Below are positions 56,463-64,000 of a DNA stretch of 64,000 nt, in pieces. Position 1 is the first letter of the stretch. Each line of letters opens with the position of its first letter. This DNA comes from Chryseobacterium cheonjiense (lineage in GTDB: Bacteria > Bacteroidota > Bacteroidia > Flavobacteriales > Weeksellaceae): NCBI RefSeq assembly GCF_012927265.1, contig NZ_JABBGF010000002.1, forward strand, positions 558,001-622,000, written 5' to 3'. Under the pieces are notes generated by a model, which made no database searches, was not told where the DNA came from, and worked only from the letters and a program-made list of their open reading frames with translations. The position numbers were made by a program, and so were the translations under genes.

Positions 56463-57785
56463 ATGAAACGCAAGAACTTTATAACTTTATGCTGGATATC
56501 GCTGGCAACATCCATGTTTTTCTTTTTTTTCTTTACCGATGAAAAAAATCTGGAGAACTTTATGCTTACCATTGCCATATCTTCCATGTACTCTTTTGTT
56601 TTGGGTGCAGGAAACGGTCTTATTAATGATTTTCTCAACAAAAAGTTTCCCTGGTCTGAGGCTACGACCAAAAGGGCTGTAATAAGCATTATCTCTATCT
56701 TACTGGCGAATATCATCCTCGTTTATTTCTGCAATTACATGAATTTTGTGGTCTTCCAGAAAAGTGCGACCACAGAAGAATATTTTACCGGTAAATACAA
56801 TTATATCAATTGGTTTACCATTAATATTGCTTTGCTCATATCCGCATTTCTCCATGCCAAAAGCTTCATGGTAGAGCTCAAAAAAACATCCAGAAAAGAA
56901 GTGGTGGAGCAGAAACTTATTGCAAAATCTGCCAATGCTCAGTTTGAAAGTCTTAAAAACCAGCTGGACCCGCATTTTTTATTTAATTCGCTGAATGTTT
57001 TAAGTTCTCTTATTGATGAAAATCCCAGGCAGGCCCAAAAGTTTACGGCTTCAATGTCAAAGATTTACAGATATGTACTTGAACAGAAAGATAAAGAATT
57101 GGTAACCGTGGAAGATGAGCTGGAATTTGCAAAAACCTATTGTGAACTATTGAAAACAAGATTTGAAGATAGTGTAGATTTCGTTTTTGATGTTAAAAAA
57201 GAAGATTACAAAAGGTTTGTCGTTCCGTTGTCGCTTCAGCTGTTGCTGGAAAACTGTATTAAGCACAATTTTGCAACATCATCAAAACCTCTTATCATCA
57301 GAATTTACTCAGAAAATGATACGCTGTGTATTGAAAATAATCTTCAGGTAAGAGAACAGATCAAGGAAAGTTCCGGAATAGGACTGGCTAATATTGTACA
57401 GCGGTATTCTCTTCTTACAAAGAAAAATGTTTTTATCGAAAAATCCGAAGATTATTTTAAAGTAAAACTTCCGGTATTATCCATCAAACCAAATGTAGTC
57501 AGTGAAAAAGAGACCGATGAAGATAAAGCTTATGAGAGAGCTCACAAAAGAGTAAAAGAACTTAAAAGCTTTTATGGAAACCTGATCTCTTATTGTATTG
57601 TCATACCTTTTTTAATCATTCTTAACCTGATTACCTCGCCTAGCGATATCTGGTTCTACTGGCCGATGCTGGGATGGGGAATCGGTCTTGTTGCCCACGG
57701 AGCAAGTGTATTTGCGATTGGGAAAGGCTGGGAAGACAAAAAGATCAGGGAAATTTTAGAAAAACAGAATAATTTTAAAAATTAA
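56463..57785 (+). CDS. LytS-type sensor histidine kinase with C-terminal 2TM domain
   Basis: A 440-residue membrane kinase. Four N-terminal helices (about 8-140) are followed by a His_kinase domain with the phospho-acceptor in NQLDPHFLFNSLNVL (His171), N-box LLLENCIKHNF near 260 and G-box SSGIGLANIVQRYSLL near 298. Then a 2TM domain is fused at the C-terminus (residues 345-430; YERAHKRVKELKSFYGNLIS), the same domain that occurs as separate small proteins downstream. The LytTR regulator at 59622 is the likely partner. Its signal is unknown. Confidence 0.92.
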   Translation: MKRKNFITLCWISLATSMFFFFFFTDEKNLENFMLTIAISSMYSFVLGAGNGLINDFLNKKFPWSEATTKRAVISIISILLANIILVYFCNYMNFVVFQKSATTEEYFTGKYNYINWFTINIALLISAFLHAKSFMVELKKTSRKEVVEQKLIAKSANAQFESLKNQLDPHFLFNSLNVLSSLIDENPRQAQKFTASMSKIYRYVLEQKDKELVTVEDELEFAKTYCELLKTRFEDSVDFVFDVKKEDYKRFVVPLSLQLLLENCIKHNFATSSKPLIIRIYSENDTLCIENNLQVREQIKESSGIGLANIVQRYSLLTKKNVFIEKSEDYFKVKLPVLSIKPNVVSEKETDEDKAYERAHKRVKELKSFYGNLISYCIVIPFLIILNLITSPSDIWFYWPMLGWGIGLVAHGASVFAIGKGWEDKKIREILEKQNNFKN

Positions 57786-57790
57786 AATTC

Positions 57791-58117
57791 ATGAATCCTA
57801 TCAGCAAAGATGACATAAGATACAAGGAGGCGGAAAGACGTGTTAAAAAAATTAAAAACTTTTACATTTTTGCATTCGTTTATTTCGCGGTAAATATTTT
57901 TATCCTGGTAATGAATTACAAACAATTAAAGCCATGGGAAACCATCTGGCACCTGAAATACTTTTCGCTTCCCATCTTCTGGGGAGTAGGACTTATCGGC
58001 TATGCGATCAATGTTTTTGTTCCTGGAGCTATTTTAGGAAGAAACTGGGAAGAAAAGAAAATTAAAAAAATGATGGAAGAAGAAAAAGCATCGCAGAATA
58101 AATACAATAAACCATGA
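57791..58117 (+). CDS. 2TM domain protein
   Basis: A 108-residue protein made of one 2TM domain: an amphipathic start (RYKEAERRVKKIKNFYIFAF), two transmembrane helices (about 27-47 and 68-90) and a basic/acidic tail (GRNWEEKKIKKMMEEEK). The same order occurs at the C-terminus of the kinase and in two later genes. It starts 5 bases after the kinase stop and overlaps the methyltransferase gene by 4 bases. Function unknown; a signalling accessory is inferred. Confidence 0.85.
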   Translation: MNPISKDDIRYKEAERRVKKIKNFYIFAFVYFAVNIFILVMNYKQLKPWETIWHLKYFSLPIFWGVGLIGYAINVFVPGAILGRNWEEKKIKKMMEEEKASQNKYNKP

Positions 58118-58683
58118 AAATACTACAGATCTTGTTTGCTGTTTCCATGGGAGTATGGTTTTTAAGTGAAATTCTCTACAAGAATATTCTAAAATCCGGA
58201 GACAATGACAAAAAAGATAAAGACCGCTCAACGCTGAATATTCTGTGGCTGGCTATTCCGTTATCCATTGCATCATCTGTCAGTGTTTCATATCTTACAA
58301 GACTACCGATTTCTGATGAAGATCGGATTTATTACATCGGAGTTGCTCTTGTATGGATAGGAATCATTTTGAGGTTTATCATCATCAGATCATTAGGTAA
58401 ATATTTTACCGTTGATGTAACGATACGTGAAGACCATAAAATTAAAAAAGAAGGATTTTACAAATATATCAGACATCCTTCATACGCTTTTTCGCTGTTG
58501 ACGTCGCTCGGTTTGGGATTGTATCTAAACAATTGGTTCTCGTTGATTCTAGCTTTTTTAATTCCGTTTATTGCTTTCAGTTACAGAATTACGGTTGAAG
58601 AAAGAACTTTAATCGAGCAATTCGGGGAAGAATATCTGGAATACAGAAGAAAAACAAAAAAACTGATTCCGTTTATTTATTGA
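58114..58683 (+). CDS. Isoprenylcysteine carboxyl methyltransferase (ICMT)-like membrane methyltransferase
   Basis: A 189-residue protein with five hydrophobic helices and the ICMT/PEMT signature: RHPSYAFSLLTSLGLGLYLN near residue 130 (cofactor-binding RHPxY) and EERTLIEQFGEEYLEY near 160. Family enzymes methylate protein or lipid carboxylates or amines at the membrane with SAM. Substrate unknown. Its ATGA overlap with the 2TM gene points to co-translation in the kinase locus. Confidence 0.85.
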   Translation: MKILQILFAVSMGVWFLSEILYKNILKSGDNDKKDKDRSTLNILWLAIPLSIASSVSVSYLTRLPISDEDRIYYIGVALVWIGIILRFIIIRSLGKYFTVDVTIREDHKIKKEGFYKYIRHPSYAFSLLTSLGLGLYLNNWFSLILAFLIPFIAFSYRITVEERTLIEQFGEEYLEYRRKTKKLIPFIY

Positions 58684-58826
58684 TCCTGCATTTACTCTTA
58701 ATCCTGTTTGTTATTCTCAAAGAATTACAATAATTCATTTTAAATTAAATCATCATACTGCGAATGGATATTTACCATCAGCGTAATCTGCAAAATCCGC
58801 GAGAGAAAAAATAATCAATGAAAAAC

Positions 58827-58858
58827 AAAATCCCGATTCTCCGTTGAGTCGGGATTTT
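58827..58858 (+). terminator. Terminator after the kinase-2TM-ICMT transcript
   Basis: 10-bp stem AAAATCCCGA/TCGGGATTTT with a T-rich exit. Confidence 0.85.
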
Positions 58859-58923
58859 TACAATTCAGGATGCATATTCTACGGTTCGGTCATATTAAAT
58901 TGATTTAAGGCTTGTTTCCGTGG

Positions 58924-58931
58924 TACATTTG
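58924..58931 (+). promoter_or_regulatory. -7 element of the second 2TM transcript
   Basis: TACATTTG matches TAnnTTTG, 41 bases before the ATG at 58973. Confidence 0.55.
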
Positions 58932-58972
58932 TCTCAACAAAAACAAACAATTAATCTTTAAAAATAAAAATT

Positions 58973-59266
58973 ATGGAAACTTACATTAACAAAGAAGAAT
59001 TAGCCTACCAAAAAGCATCAAAAAGAGTAAAAGAACTGAAAGGATTTTATGGAAACCTTACTTCATACTGCCTTGTTATTTCTTTCTTAGCGGTCCTGAA
59101 TCTTATTACATCACGAGAATATTTATGGTTCATCTGGCCGATGTTAGGTTGGGGGATCGGAATTGTAGCCCATGCCGCCAATACGTTCGGAATCGGGAAA
59201 GACTGGGAAGAAAAAAAGATCAGACAGCTGATGGACGAAGAAAGAAAAAATACAAAAACACTTTAA
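58973..59266 (+). CDS. 2TM domain protein
   Basis: A 97-residue single-domain 2TM protein. It is the closest relative in the window of the kinase's C-terminal domain: YQKASKRVKELKGFYGNLTS, FIWPMLGWGIGIVAHAANTF and a tail DWEEKKIRQLMDEERK. Transcribed from its own promoter and followed by another 2TM gene 27 bases on. Probably inserted in the inner membrane with both ends in the cytosol. Function unknown. Confidence 0.88.
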   Translation: METYINKEELAYQKASKRVKELKGFYGNLTSYCLVISFLAVLNLITSREYLWFIWPMLGWGIGIVAHAANTFGIGKDWEEKKIRQLMDEERKNTKTL

Positions 59267-59293
59267 TAATCATAATCTTTAAAAATTAATACA

Positions 59294-59566
59294 ATGAACT
59301 ACAATCAGGCACAACAAAGGGTACACAATTTAAAAAAATTCTATAAAAACCTTTTTTGGTTTGGGATTGTTGCCGCAATCATTTTTACAGATGATTTTTT
59401 TAAAAAGGGAATTCATCTTTCACTTTGGGACGGATCCATCATCCTTACTATCTGGGGAATTATTTTAACGGTAAAAGCCGTAAAGCTATTCATTTTTGAT
59501 GCAGAATGGGAGCGAGGCATCATTGAAAAAGAAATGAAAAAAACAAAAGACCCCATTCAGTTTTAA
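59294..59566 (+). CDS. 2TM domain protein (short form)
   Basis: A 90-residue divergent 2TM protein (YNQAQQRVHNLKKFYKNLFW, two helices, EWERGIIEKEMKKTK tail). It lacks the WPMLGWG loop of its relatives. It lies between another 2TM gene and the LytTR regulator gene, 55 bases before the latter. Function unknown. Confidence 0.82.
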   Translation: MNYNQAQQRVHNLKKFYKNLFWFGIVAAIIFTDDFFKKGIHLSLWDGSIILTIWGIILTVKAVKLFIFDAEWERGIIEKEMKKTKDPIQF

Positions 59567-59621
59567 TAACTGGTAACTTTTAATTATTTTAGATTTTAAA
59601 ACTCAATCTGGAACTTAAAAA

Positions 59622-60365
59622 ATGATAAGAACAGTTATTATCGAAGACGAAAAACCGGCCTCAAGGAAATTAGAAAGAATGCTTGCCGAATTTCCTGATA
59701 TAGAATTGGTTGCCAAAATAGAATCTGTAGAAGAAGGCATTTTCTGGTTTTCTGAAAATGAACATCCTCAGCTTATCTTTTCAGATATTGTTCTGGGCGA
59801 CGGCCTGTCATTCGATATCTTTGAAAAAGTTCCGACGAAAGGGTTTATCATTTATACCACTGCTTTTGATCAGTATACTCTCAAAGCATTTAAGCTCAAC
59901 AGCATCGACTATCTTTTAAAACCTATATTAGATGAAGATCTCGGTGCGGCCATTGAAAAATTCAAGTCGTTTATCCCTTCGGATAATTCGGTTAATTCAC
60001 ACGAAATAAAGCAGTTAATTAAAAAAGATAAGACTACGCTTTCCAGGATCCTGGTGAAAATCGGGTACAATCTTAAAATTGTGCAGACACATGAAGTCAG
60101 CTGCTTTTACAGCGAGAATAAAATTGTTTATTTGCAGACTCAGGAACGTGCTTTTCCTTCGGATTTTACTTTGGATGAGCTGGAAGATATTCTGGATGAC
60201 AGGAAGTTTTTCAGGGTAAACAGACAATTTATCATCAATTCAGATTATATTAAAAATATTCATACGTCGCCGAACTATAAAGTTGAGCTCGAGTTTCAGC
60301 CTAAAGAAGAAATTACGGTTAGCCGCGACCGCGTGAAGGATTTCAAAGACTGGCTGGTAAGTTGA
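59622..60365 (+). CDS. LytTR family response regulator
   Basis: A 247-residue regulator. Receiver domain (1-120): acidic pocket EDE (8-10), phospho-acceptor Asp55 in FSDIVLGDG, Thr in YTTAFDQYTLKAF and Lys in YLLKPI. A LytTR DNA-binding domain follows (about 150-245; FFRVNRQFIINSDYIKNI). The LytS-type kinase upstream is its presumed partner. Such pairs often control cell envelope or secreted-protein genes; targets here are unknown, but autoregulation of the 2TM genes is plausible. Confidence 0.94.
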   Translation: MIRTVIIEDEKPASRKLERMLAEFPDIELVAKIESVEEGIFWFSENEHPQLIFSDIVLGDGLSFDIFEKVPTKGFIIYTTAFDQYTLKAFKLNSIDYLLKPILDEDLGAAIEKFKSFIPSDNSVNSHEIKQLIKKDKTTLSRILVKIGYNLKIVQTHEVSCFYSENKIVYLQTQERAFPSDFTLDELEDILDDRKFFRVNRQFIINSDYIKNIHTSPNYKVELEFQPKEEITVSRDRVKDFKDWLVS

Positions 60366-60454
60366 TTTCATAAAAAAATAATAGAGAAAAGATGATAGAT
60401 TTTCTCTTATATCCCAAAACTTAAAACCGTGAACTTTAAACTAAAAACCCACAA

Positions 60455-61351
60455 CTATTTGTAAGCAATGCGGTTAGATTCCGTATCTTCAAGCTGTTGT
60501 ACAATAGACTTGGGAATTTCTTCACTGTCTATGGGAAAGCTGATGGAATCTGTGATAAACGTTTTCCGCTCTGCTTTCTGGAAAATCTCAAACAGGGCAA
60601 TCGGCTCCTGGTTAAAACTGATACACGTACTTATAAAATGCAATTCATGGAGCTTGTATTCTGGATTTTTAAGCTTTTCCTTGATATCTTTTATCCTTGA
60701 GATAAAATGACGCTGCCGAATGAACGTATTGCTGTTCATGATGATAAAAACATAATCTGAATAGGCTGTAACCTTGCCAAAATACTTATGCCGGTCACCA
60801 CCGCTTCTTTCAATGAAATATTCTCCTGACGTTTCAGATTTGTAGATCTCTGTTGCCGATCTCCAGATGCGTTCTTCACGGGCCTGTAAAGGATTATCCG
60901 GAAGATTCCTGTTGTAAGAGTACCAGCAGCCGACCAGCTTATCGAGCAGTTCCGTGTTCTGCTTTACATTATTCATGTCAATGCGTAAGTCATTAAAATT
61001 AAACGACTCCGTATTAGAATTAATGAAATCAATATAGTTTGAATATCCCAAAACCCGTACAATCTGGCTTAACTTGGCAAGATTGGGTTTGCTGATGACA
61101 GCATTTTTATCCTGGGAATATTTCTTTAGTTTATTGATAATCACATGTTCATAAAGATAATTGGAACCCAGAACATCCGGATTTTTCCTGAGACCTTTTC
61201 CCTGATTTTCATTTATGATGAGATCATTCAGTTCAGCAACAATATAAGACCATTCCGTCTTGGAAACATCTTCCCAATGGCTTTTCTTCAGGAAATGCAT
61301 GGCTAAGAAATTCATGAGCTTTTCCAGATGCAGCAGATCTTCTTTTTTCAT
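60455..61351 (-). CDS. Conserved hypothetical cytosolic protein
   Basis: A 298-residue protein without signal peptide or membrane segment. The N-terminal 120 residues are helical (KPNLAKLSQIVRVLGYSNYIDF) and resemble a small helix-turn-helix-like module; residues 125-298 look alpha/beta with a WYSYNRNLP start. I recognise no family with confidence. It is monocistronic on the minus strand between the LytTR and GRDP genes. Confidence 0.7.
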   Translation of the reverse strand: MKKEDLLHLEKLMNFLAMHFLKKSHWEDVSKTEWSYIVAELNDLIINENQGKGLRKNPDVLGSNYLYEHVIINKLKKYSQDKNAVISKPNLAKLSQIVRVLGYSNYIDFINSNTESFNFNDLRIDMNNVKQNTELLDKLVGCWYSYNRNLPDNPLQAREERIWRSATEIYKSETSGEYFIERSGGDRHKYFGKVTAYSDYVFIIMNSNTFIRQRHFISRIKDIKEKLKNPEYKLHELHFISTCISFNQEPIALFEIFQKAERKTFITDSISFPIDSEEIPKSIVQQLEDTESNRIAYK

Positions 61352-61463
61352 TTGATTAAATTATAAGACTAATATAAGATTATTTTAAAACCTAATAATA
61401 CAGCTGTAAGACTTTTATATCAATATTTCCTGAGATATTTGAGTAGAAACAAAATCTAAACAA

Positions 61464-62228
61464 ATGGAAACAAAACTTATCTTACAGAATGATCCGCTTT
61501 GGAAAAGACTCCAGAATTTTTCATTAGACCATCCGAATGCTTATTTTCCTTTTTCTAAAAAGCTGGCGAAAGAAGAAAGCTGGACGAGCTCCTTTACCGA
61601 GAAAGCGATCGAAGAATACAAGAAATTTGTATATCTGTGCTGTACGTTGCCTAATGGCGCTTCACCAAGCGAAATTGTCGATAAAGTATGGCATATGCAC
61701 TTGATTTATACTCAAAATTATTGGGAAGAATTCTGTCCCGATATTCTTCAAAAGAAATTGCATCATCATCCGTCACAAGGAGGACCAGCGGAAAATGAAA
61801 AGCATAAAAACTGGTTCAATGAAACCTTAAAAAGCTACCGCGAAATCTTTCAGCAGGAACCGCCTGAAGAGATCTGGAAATCAAATTTAAAACCTTCAGA
61901 CGAGAAAAATAAATCATACTTCGGTAAAATTGTTCTTTTATTGGGCAGTATGTTTATATTTTTTTCCTGTTCTGAAAATAACAACGGCGGGTTAGGAATA
62001 TTTTTTACCCTGATTTTCTTTTTCATAATCGTTGTACTGATTATAAAAGCGTTCAGTAATAATAACAATCAGTCAAATAAAGACAATGATCAGGGAAGCG
62101 ACGGAACATTTTTCTACACTTGCGGAAGCGACAGTTCTCACGGAGACGGAGGAAGTTCTTCCGGGTGCAGCAGTTCCTGCGGAAGCAGTTGTGGAGGAGG
62201 CTGCGGAGGATGTGGCGGTGGAGATTAA
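61464..62228 (+). CDS. GRDP-domain membrane protein with Cys/Gly-rich tail
   Basis: A 254-residue protein. Residues 1-140 resemble the glycine-rich-domain-protein (GRDP/PF07173-like) module, with the diagnostic VDKVWHMHLIYTQNYWEEF near residue 72. A membrane segment of about 45 hydrophobic residues follows (about 153-195), then an Asn/Asp-rich linker and a tail of Ser, Gly and seven regularly spaced Cys (GCSSSCGSSCGGGCGGCGGGD). The tail could bind metal or be crosslinked; unproven. A small membrane protein follows. Confidence 0.78.
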   Translation: METKLILQNDPLWKRLQNFSLDHPNAYFPFSKKLAKEESWTSSFTEKAIEEYKKFVYLCCTLPNGASPSEIVDKVWHMHLIYTQNYWEEFCPDILQKKLHHHPSQGGPAENEKHKNWFNETLKSYREIFQQEPPEEIWKSNLKPSDEKNKSYFGKIVLLLGSMFIFFSCSENNNGGLGIFFTLIFFFIIVVLIIKAFSNNNNQSNKDNDQGSDGTFFYTCGSDSSHGDGGSSSGCSSSCGSSCGGGCGGCGGGD

Positions 62229-62245
62229 TCATTAAATTCCAAACA

Positions 62246-62581
62246 ATGAGAAGAATATTCATTCATGCCATTCCGTTTGCAGTCAGCTTTTTATGGCTGC
62301 TTACCCAAAATCATACTTCAAATCCATTTGCTTTGAAAGGCCCGGATTTCCTAAGATTTTACCTGGTTCTTATTTTTGGATTTTATACTTTGACTTTTGT
62401 TCTGAACTACACACACAAGATTTCAGAAACAACGCTTTATTGTTTAGGCTTGATTTTTTTAGTAGGAACCATCAAACTTGTTATTGGAATGATATTGGGA
62501 AAACCTGTCGGATTTTTAATCATGATTTTAATTCTTGAATTAATTGTATTCCTGATTCTTAAAAGATCTTATTTAACCTGA
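62246..62581 (+). CDS. Small four-helix membrane protein
   Basis: A 111-residue protein with four predicted transmembrane helices (MRRIFIHAIPFAVSFLWLL first). I start it at the ATG at 62246, since earlier in-frame codons overlap the GRDP gene in another frame and are Arg-rich. It lies 17 bases after the GRDP gene, so co-expression is likely. No family recognised. Confidence 0.7.
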   Translation: MRRIFIHAIPFAVSFLWLLTQNHTSNPFALKGPDFLRFYLVLIFGFYTLTFVLNYTHKISETTLYCLGLIFLVGTIKLVIGMILGKPVGFLIMILILELIVFLILKRSYLT

Positions 62582-62617
62582 AAATTAAAATTGGAATATT
62601 ATCATTTATCCAAAAAC

Positions 62618-62644
62618 AAACCCGAAACAAAATGCTCCGGGTTT
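62618..62644 (-). terminator. Terminator of mnmA (weak)
   Basis: 7-bp stem AAACCCG/CGGGTTT with a 13-base loop between the convergent small membrane gene and mnmA. Confidence 0.6.
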
Positions 62645-62666
62645 TATGTATTATAATTAATTTTCT

Positions 62667-63854
62667 TTATGAAATTACTCCGCTTCCCAATAATTCTTCT
62701 CCTTTATACCACGCGGCAAACTGTCCTTCTGCAATAGCAGACTGAAACTCTTCAAATTCAATATAAAAAGCATCATCAAACTGATACAGCATTGCTTTCT
62801 GCAAAGGCTGTCTGTAACGGAATCTAGCCATGACTTCCATTGATTTTCCGTTTTTCAGCTGTAAATCTTTACGAACCCAATGCAGTTCTGAATGATCAAT
62901 CTTCAACGCTTTTTTCAACAGTCCCGGAAACTGATGTCCTTCTCCTACAAAGAGAATATTGTTTTCCATATCTCTGGAGATGATAAAACAGCTTTCCTTA
63001 TGTCCGCCGATGCCAAGCCCTTTGCTTTGCCCGATGGTGAAAAACTGGGCACCCTGATGCTTCCCGATTACCTTTCCATTAGATTTTTTATAATTGATTT
63101 TTTGGCTTAAAAATTCAAGCTCTTCCTGTTTGGAAGAAAATTTCGGCGTTTCTTGGGTAAAAAGAGGTGAATCTTTGAAAATTTCCACAATTTCTCCCTC
63201 TTTCGGAACTAATTGCTGTTGTAAAAATTGAGGAAGACTTACTTTCCCGATAAAACACAATCCCTGAGAATCTTTCTTATCAGCCGTTACCAAACCGATT
63301 TCCTTTGCAATTTCCCTCACCTGAGGTTTTGTCAATTCCCCGATTGGGAATAAAGCTTTAGATAATTGATCCTGACTTAATTGGCATAAAAAGTATGACT
63401 GGTCTTTATTGTTGTCTTTTCCGGCTAAAAGATGGAAAATCTCTTTTCCATTTTCATCAATGGTAGAATCTACTCTGGCATAATGTCCTGTTGCCACTTT
63501 ATCTGCTCCGAGTGACATTGCCGTTTTCATAAAAACATCGAACTTTACTTCTCTGTTGCACAGAACATCAGGATTCGGGGTTCTTCCTTTCTGATATTCA
63601 TCGAACATGTAATCTACAATTCTTTCCTTATACAGATCGCTCATATCGATCACCTGAAACGGAATTCCAAGCTTTTGGGCCACCATTAAGGCATCATTGC
63701 TGTCTTCGATCCACGGACATTCATCTTCCAGTGTTACCGAAGCATCATTCCAGTTTCTCATAAATAAGGCTACCACTTCATGGCCCTGCTGTTGCAATAA
63801 ATAGGCTGCAACACTGGAATCTACACCTCCTGAGAGGCCTACTACTATTTTCAT
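62667..63854 (-). CDS. mnmA: tRNA-uridine 2-sulfurtransferase MnmA
   Basis: A 395-residue ATP-dependent enzyme thiolating C2 of wobble U34 in tRNA Lys, Glu and Gln. PP-loop [17 protein letters not shown] at residue 4, catalytic Cys in [11 protein letters not shown] near 100 and GLCFIGK near 198 that forms the persulfide. The start is the ATG at 63854; 20 codons upstream in frame lie across the promoter (63904-63911) and are not used. With mnmG in the window it completes cmnm5s2U. Confidence 0.97.
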   Translation of the reverse strand: MKIVVGLSGGVDSSVAAYLLQQQGHEVVALFMRNWNDASVTLEDECPWIEDSNDALMVAQKLGIPFQVIDMSDLYKERIVDYMFDEYQKGRTPNPDVLCNREVKFDVFMKTAMSLGADKVATGHYARVDSTIDENGKEIFHLLAGKDNNKDQSYFLCQLSQDQLSKALFPIGELTKPQVREIAKEIGLVTADKKDSQGLCFIGKVSLPQFLQQQLVPKEGEIVEIFKDSPLFTQETPKFSSKQEELEFLSQKINYKKSNGKVIGKHQGAQFFTIGQSKGLGIGGHKESCFIISRDMENNILFVGEGHQFPGLLKKALKIDHSELHWVRKDLQLKNGKSMEVMARFRYRQPLQKAMLYQFDDAFYIEFEEFQSAIAEGQFAAWYKGEELLGSGVIS

Positions 63855-63903
63855 TATATTCAATTTTACGAAACTCTTAACGGGAGTTCTTAGTTTGACG
63901 CTG

Positions 63904-63911
63904 CAAAAATA
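63904..63911 (-). promoter_or_regulatory. -7 element of mnmA
   Basis: TATTTTTG followed by C on the minus strand; TSS near 63900, so the ATG at 63854 is the first in the message. Confidence 0.55.
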
Positions 63912-63970
63912 CAATTAAAAAGATTCGCAAAAAAGTTATAATTTTAGCCATCGACAAAAACAATATTATT

Positions 63971-64000
63971 ATGAAAAAGTTTATTATTCCGTTATTTCTC
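63971..64000 (+). CDS. Start of a gene cut by the window edge
   Basis: Ten codons beginning MKKFIIPLFL, the start of a signal peptide or lipoprotein leader. The product cannot be told. Confidence 0.4.
   Translation, partial: MKKFIIPLFL

Noticed and set aside
62120..62245. Arg-rich reading frame upstream of the small membrane protein
   Set aside because: It is a shadow of the Gly/Cys-rich tail of the GRDP gene in another frame.

Overview
The window is a low-GC, gene-dense chromosomal stretch that looks like a member of the Bacteroidota, class Flavobacteriia, most likely Chryseobacterium or a close Weeksellaceae relative. Reasons: starts without Shine-Dalgarno sequences; many promoters with the Bacteroidota -7 element TAnnTTTG; a MurF-Alr fusion; the type IX secretion/gliding lipoprotein SprE/PorW; a TonB receptor with a carboxypeptidase-regulatory-like domain; a GH3-like ligase; and several families typical of flavobacteria (DUF2520, DUF1835, DUF6056, 2TM). 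No rRNA, tRNA, CRISPR array, prophage or insertion sequence was seen. Most genes are core genes.

Layout. 1-3.4 kb (+): end of mutL, rhomboid protease, membrane endonuclease/exonuclease/phosphatase protein, two small lipoproteins. 3.4-9 kb (mostly -): GH3-like ligase, bacilliredoxin, NUDIX/NrtR-type regulator, DUF1579 lipoprotein (+), lepA. 9-13.4 kb (-): four tandem paralogous secreted proteins of unknown function. 13.4-15.2 kb (-): ECF sigma factor, anti-sigma-like membrane protein and LTXXQ-like sensor operon. 15.4-20.8 kb (+): DUF2520, SIMPL, kdsC-like and maf genes, then sprE. 20.8-28 kb (-): tsaB, NTF2-like protein, SDR, yraN, LD-carboxypeptidase, LysE-type exporter, rnr, rpiB.

28.0-28.65 kb is a 640-bp non-coding stretch with one perfect and several degenerate DnaA boxes. 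It is followed by pgk. At 30.97 and 32.91 kb two identical perfect parS palindromes bracket mnmG. Together these suggest an origin-proximal region with a candidate oriC between rpiB and pgk. 30-38.8 kb (-): methyltransferase, mnmG, ybeY, patatin-like outer-membrane phospholipase, murF-alr, tdk. 38.9-44.8 kb (+): acidic repeat protein, rsmI, WG-repeat-like protein, fabG, DUF6056 membrane protein. 44.8-46.5 kb (-): DUF1835 and guaC.

46.7-49.1 kb (+) is the most unusual cassette: a divergent Lgt-like membrane protein lacking canonical Lgt residues, an overlapping 77-residue two-helix membrane protein, and a radical SAM enzyme resembling the archaeal tetraether lipid synthase (Tes) family. It may be an undescribed membrane-lipid modification unit. 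49.4-56.3 kb holds surE, a tail-specific protease, sodC, a TonB-dependent receptor and a TPR-like secreted protein. 56.4-60.4 kb (+) is a LytS-type kinase/LytTR regulator locus in which a 2TM domain occurs four times (once fused to the kinase), with an ICMT-like membrane methyltransferase embedded. 60.4-64 kb: an orphan cytosolic protein, a GRDP-domain protein with a Cys/Gly-rich tail, a small membrane protein, mnmA, and the first codons of a further gene.
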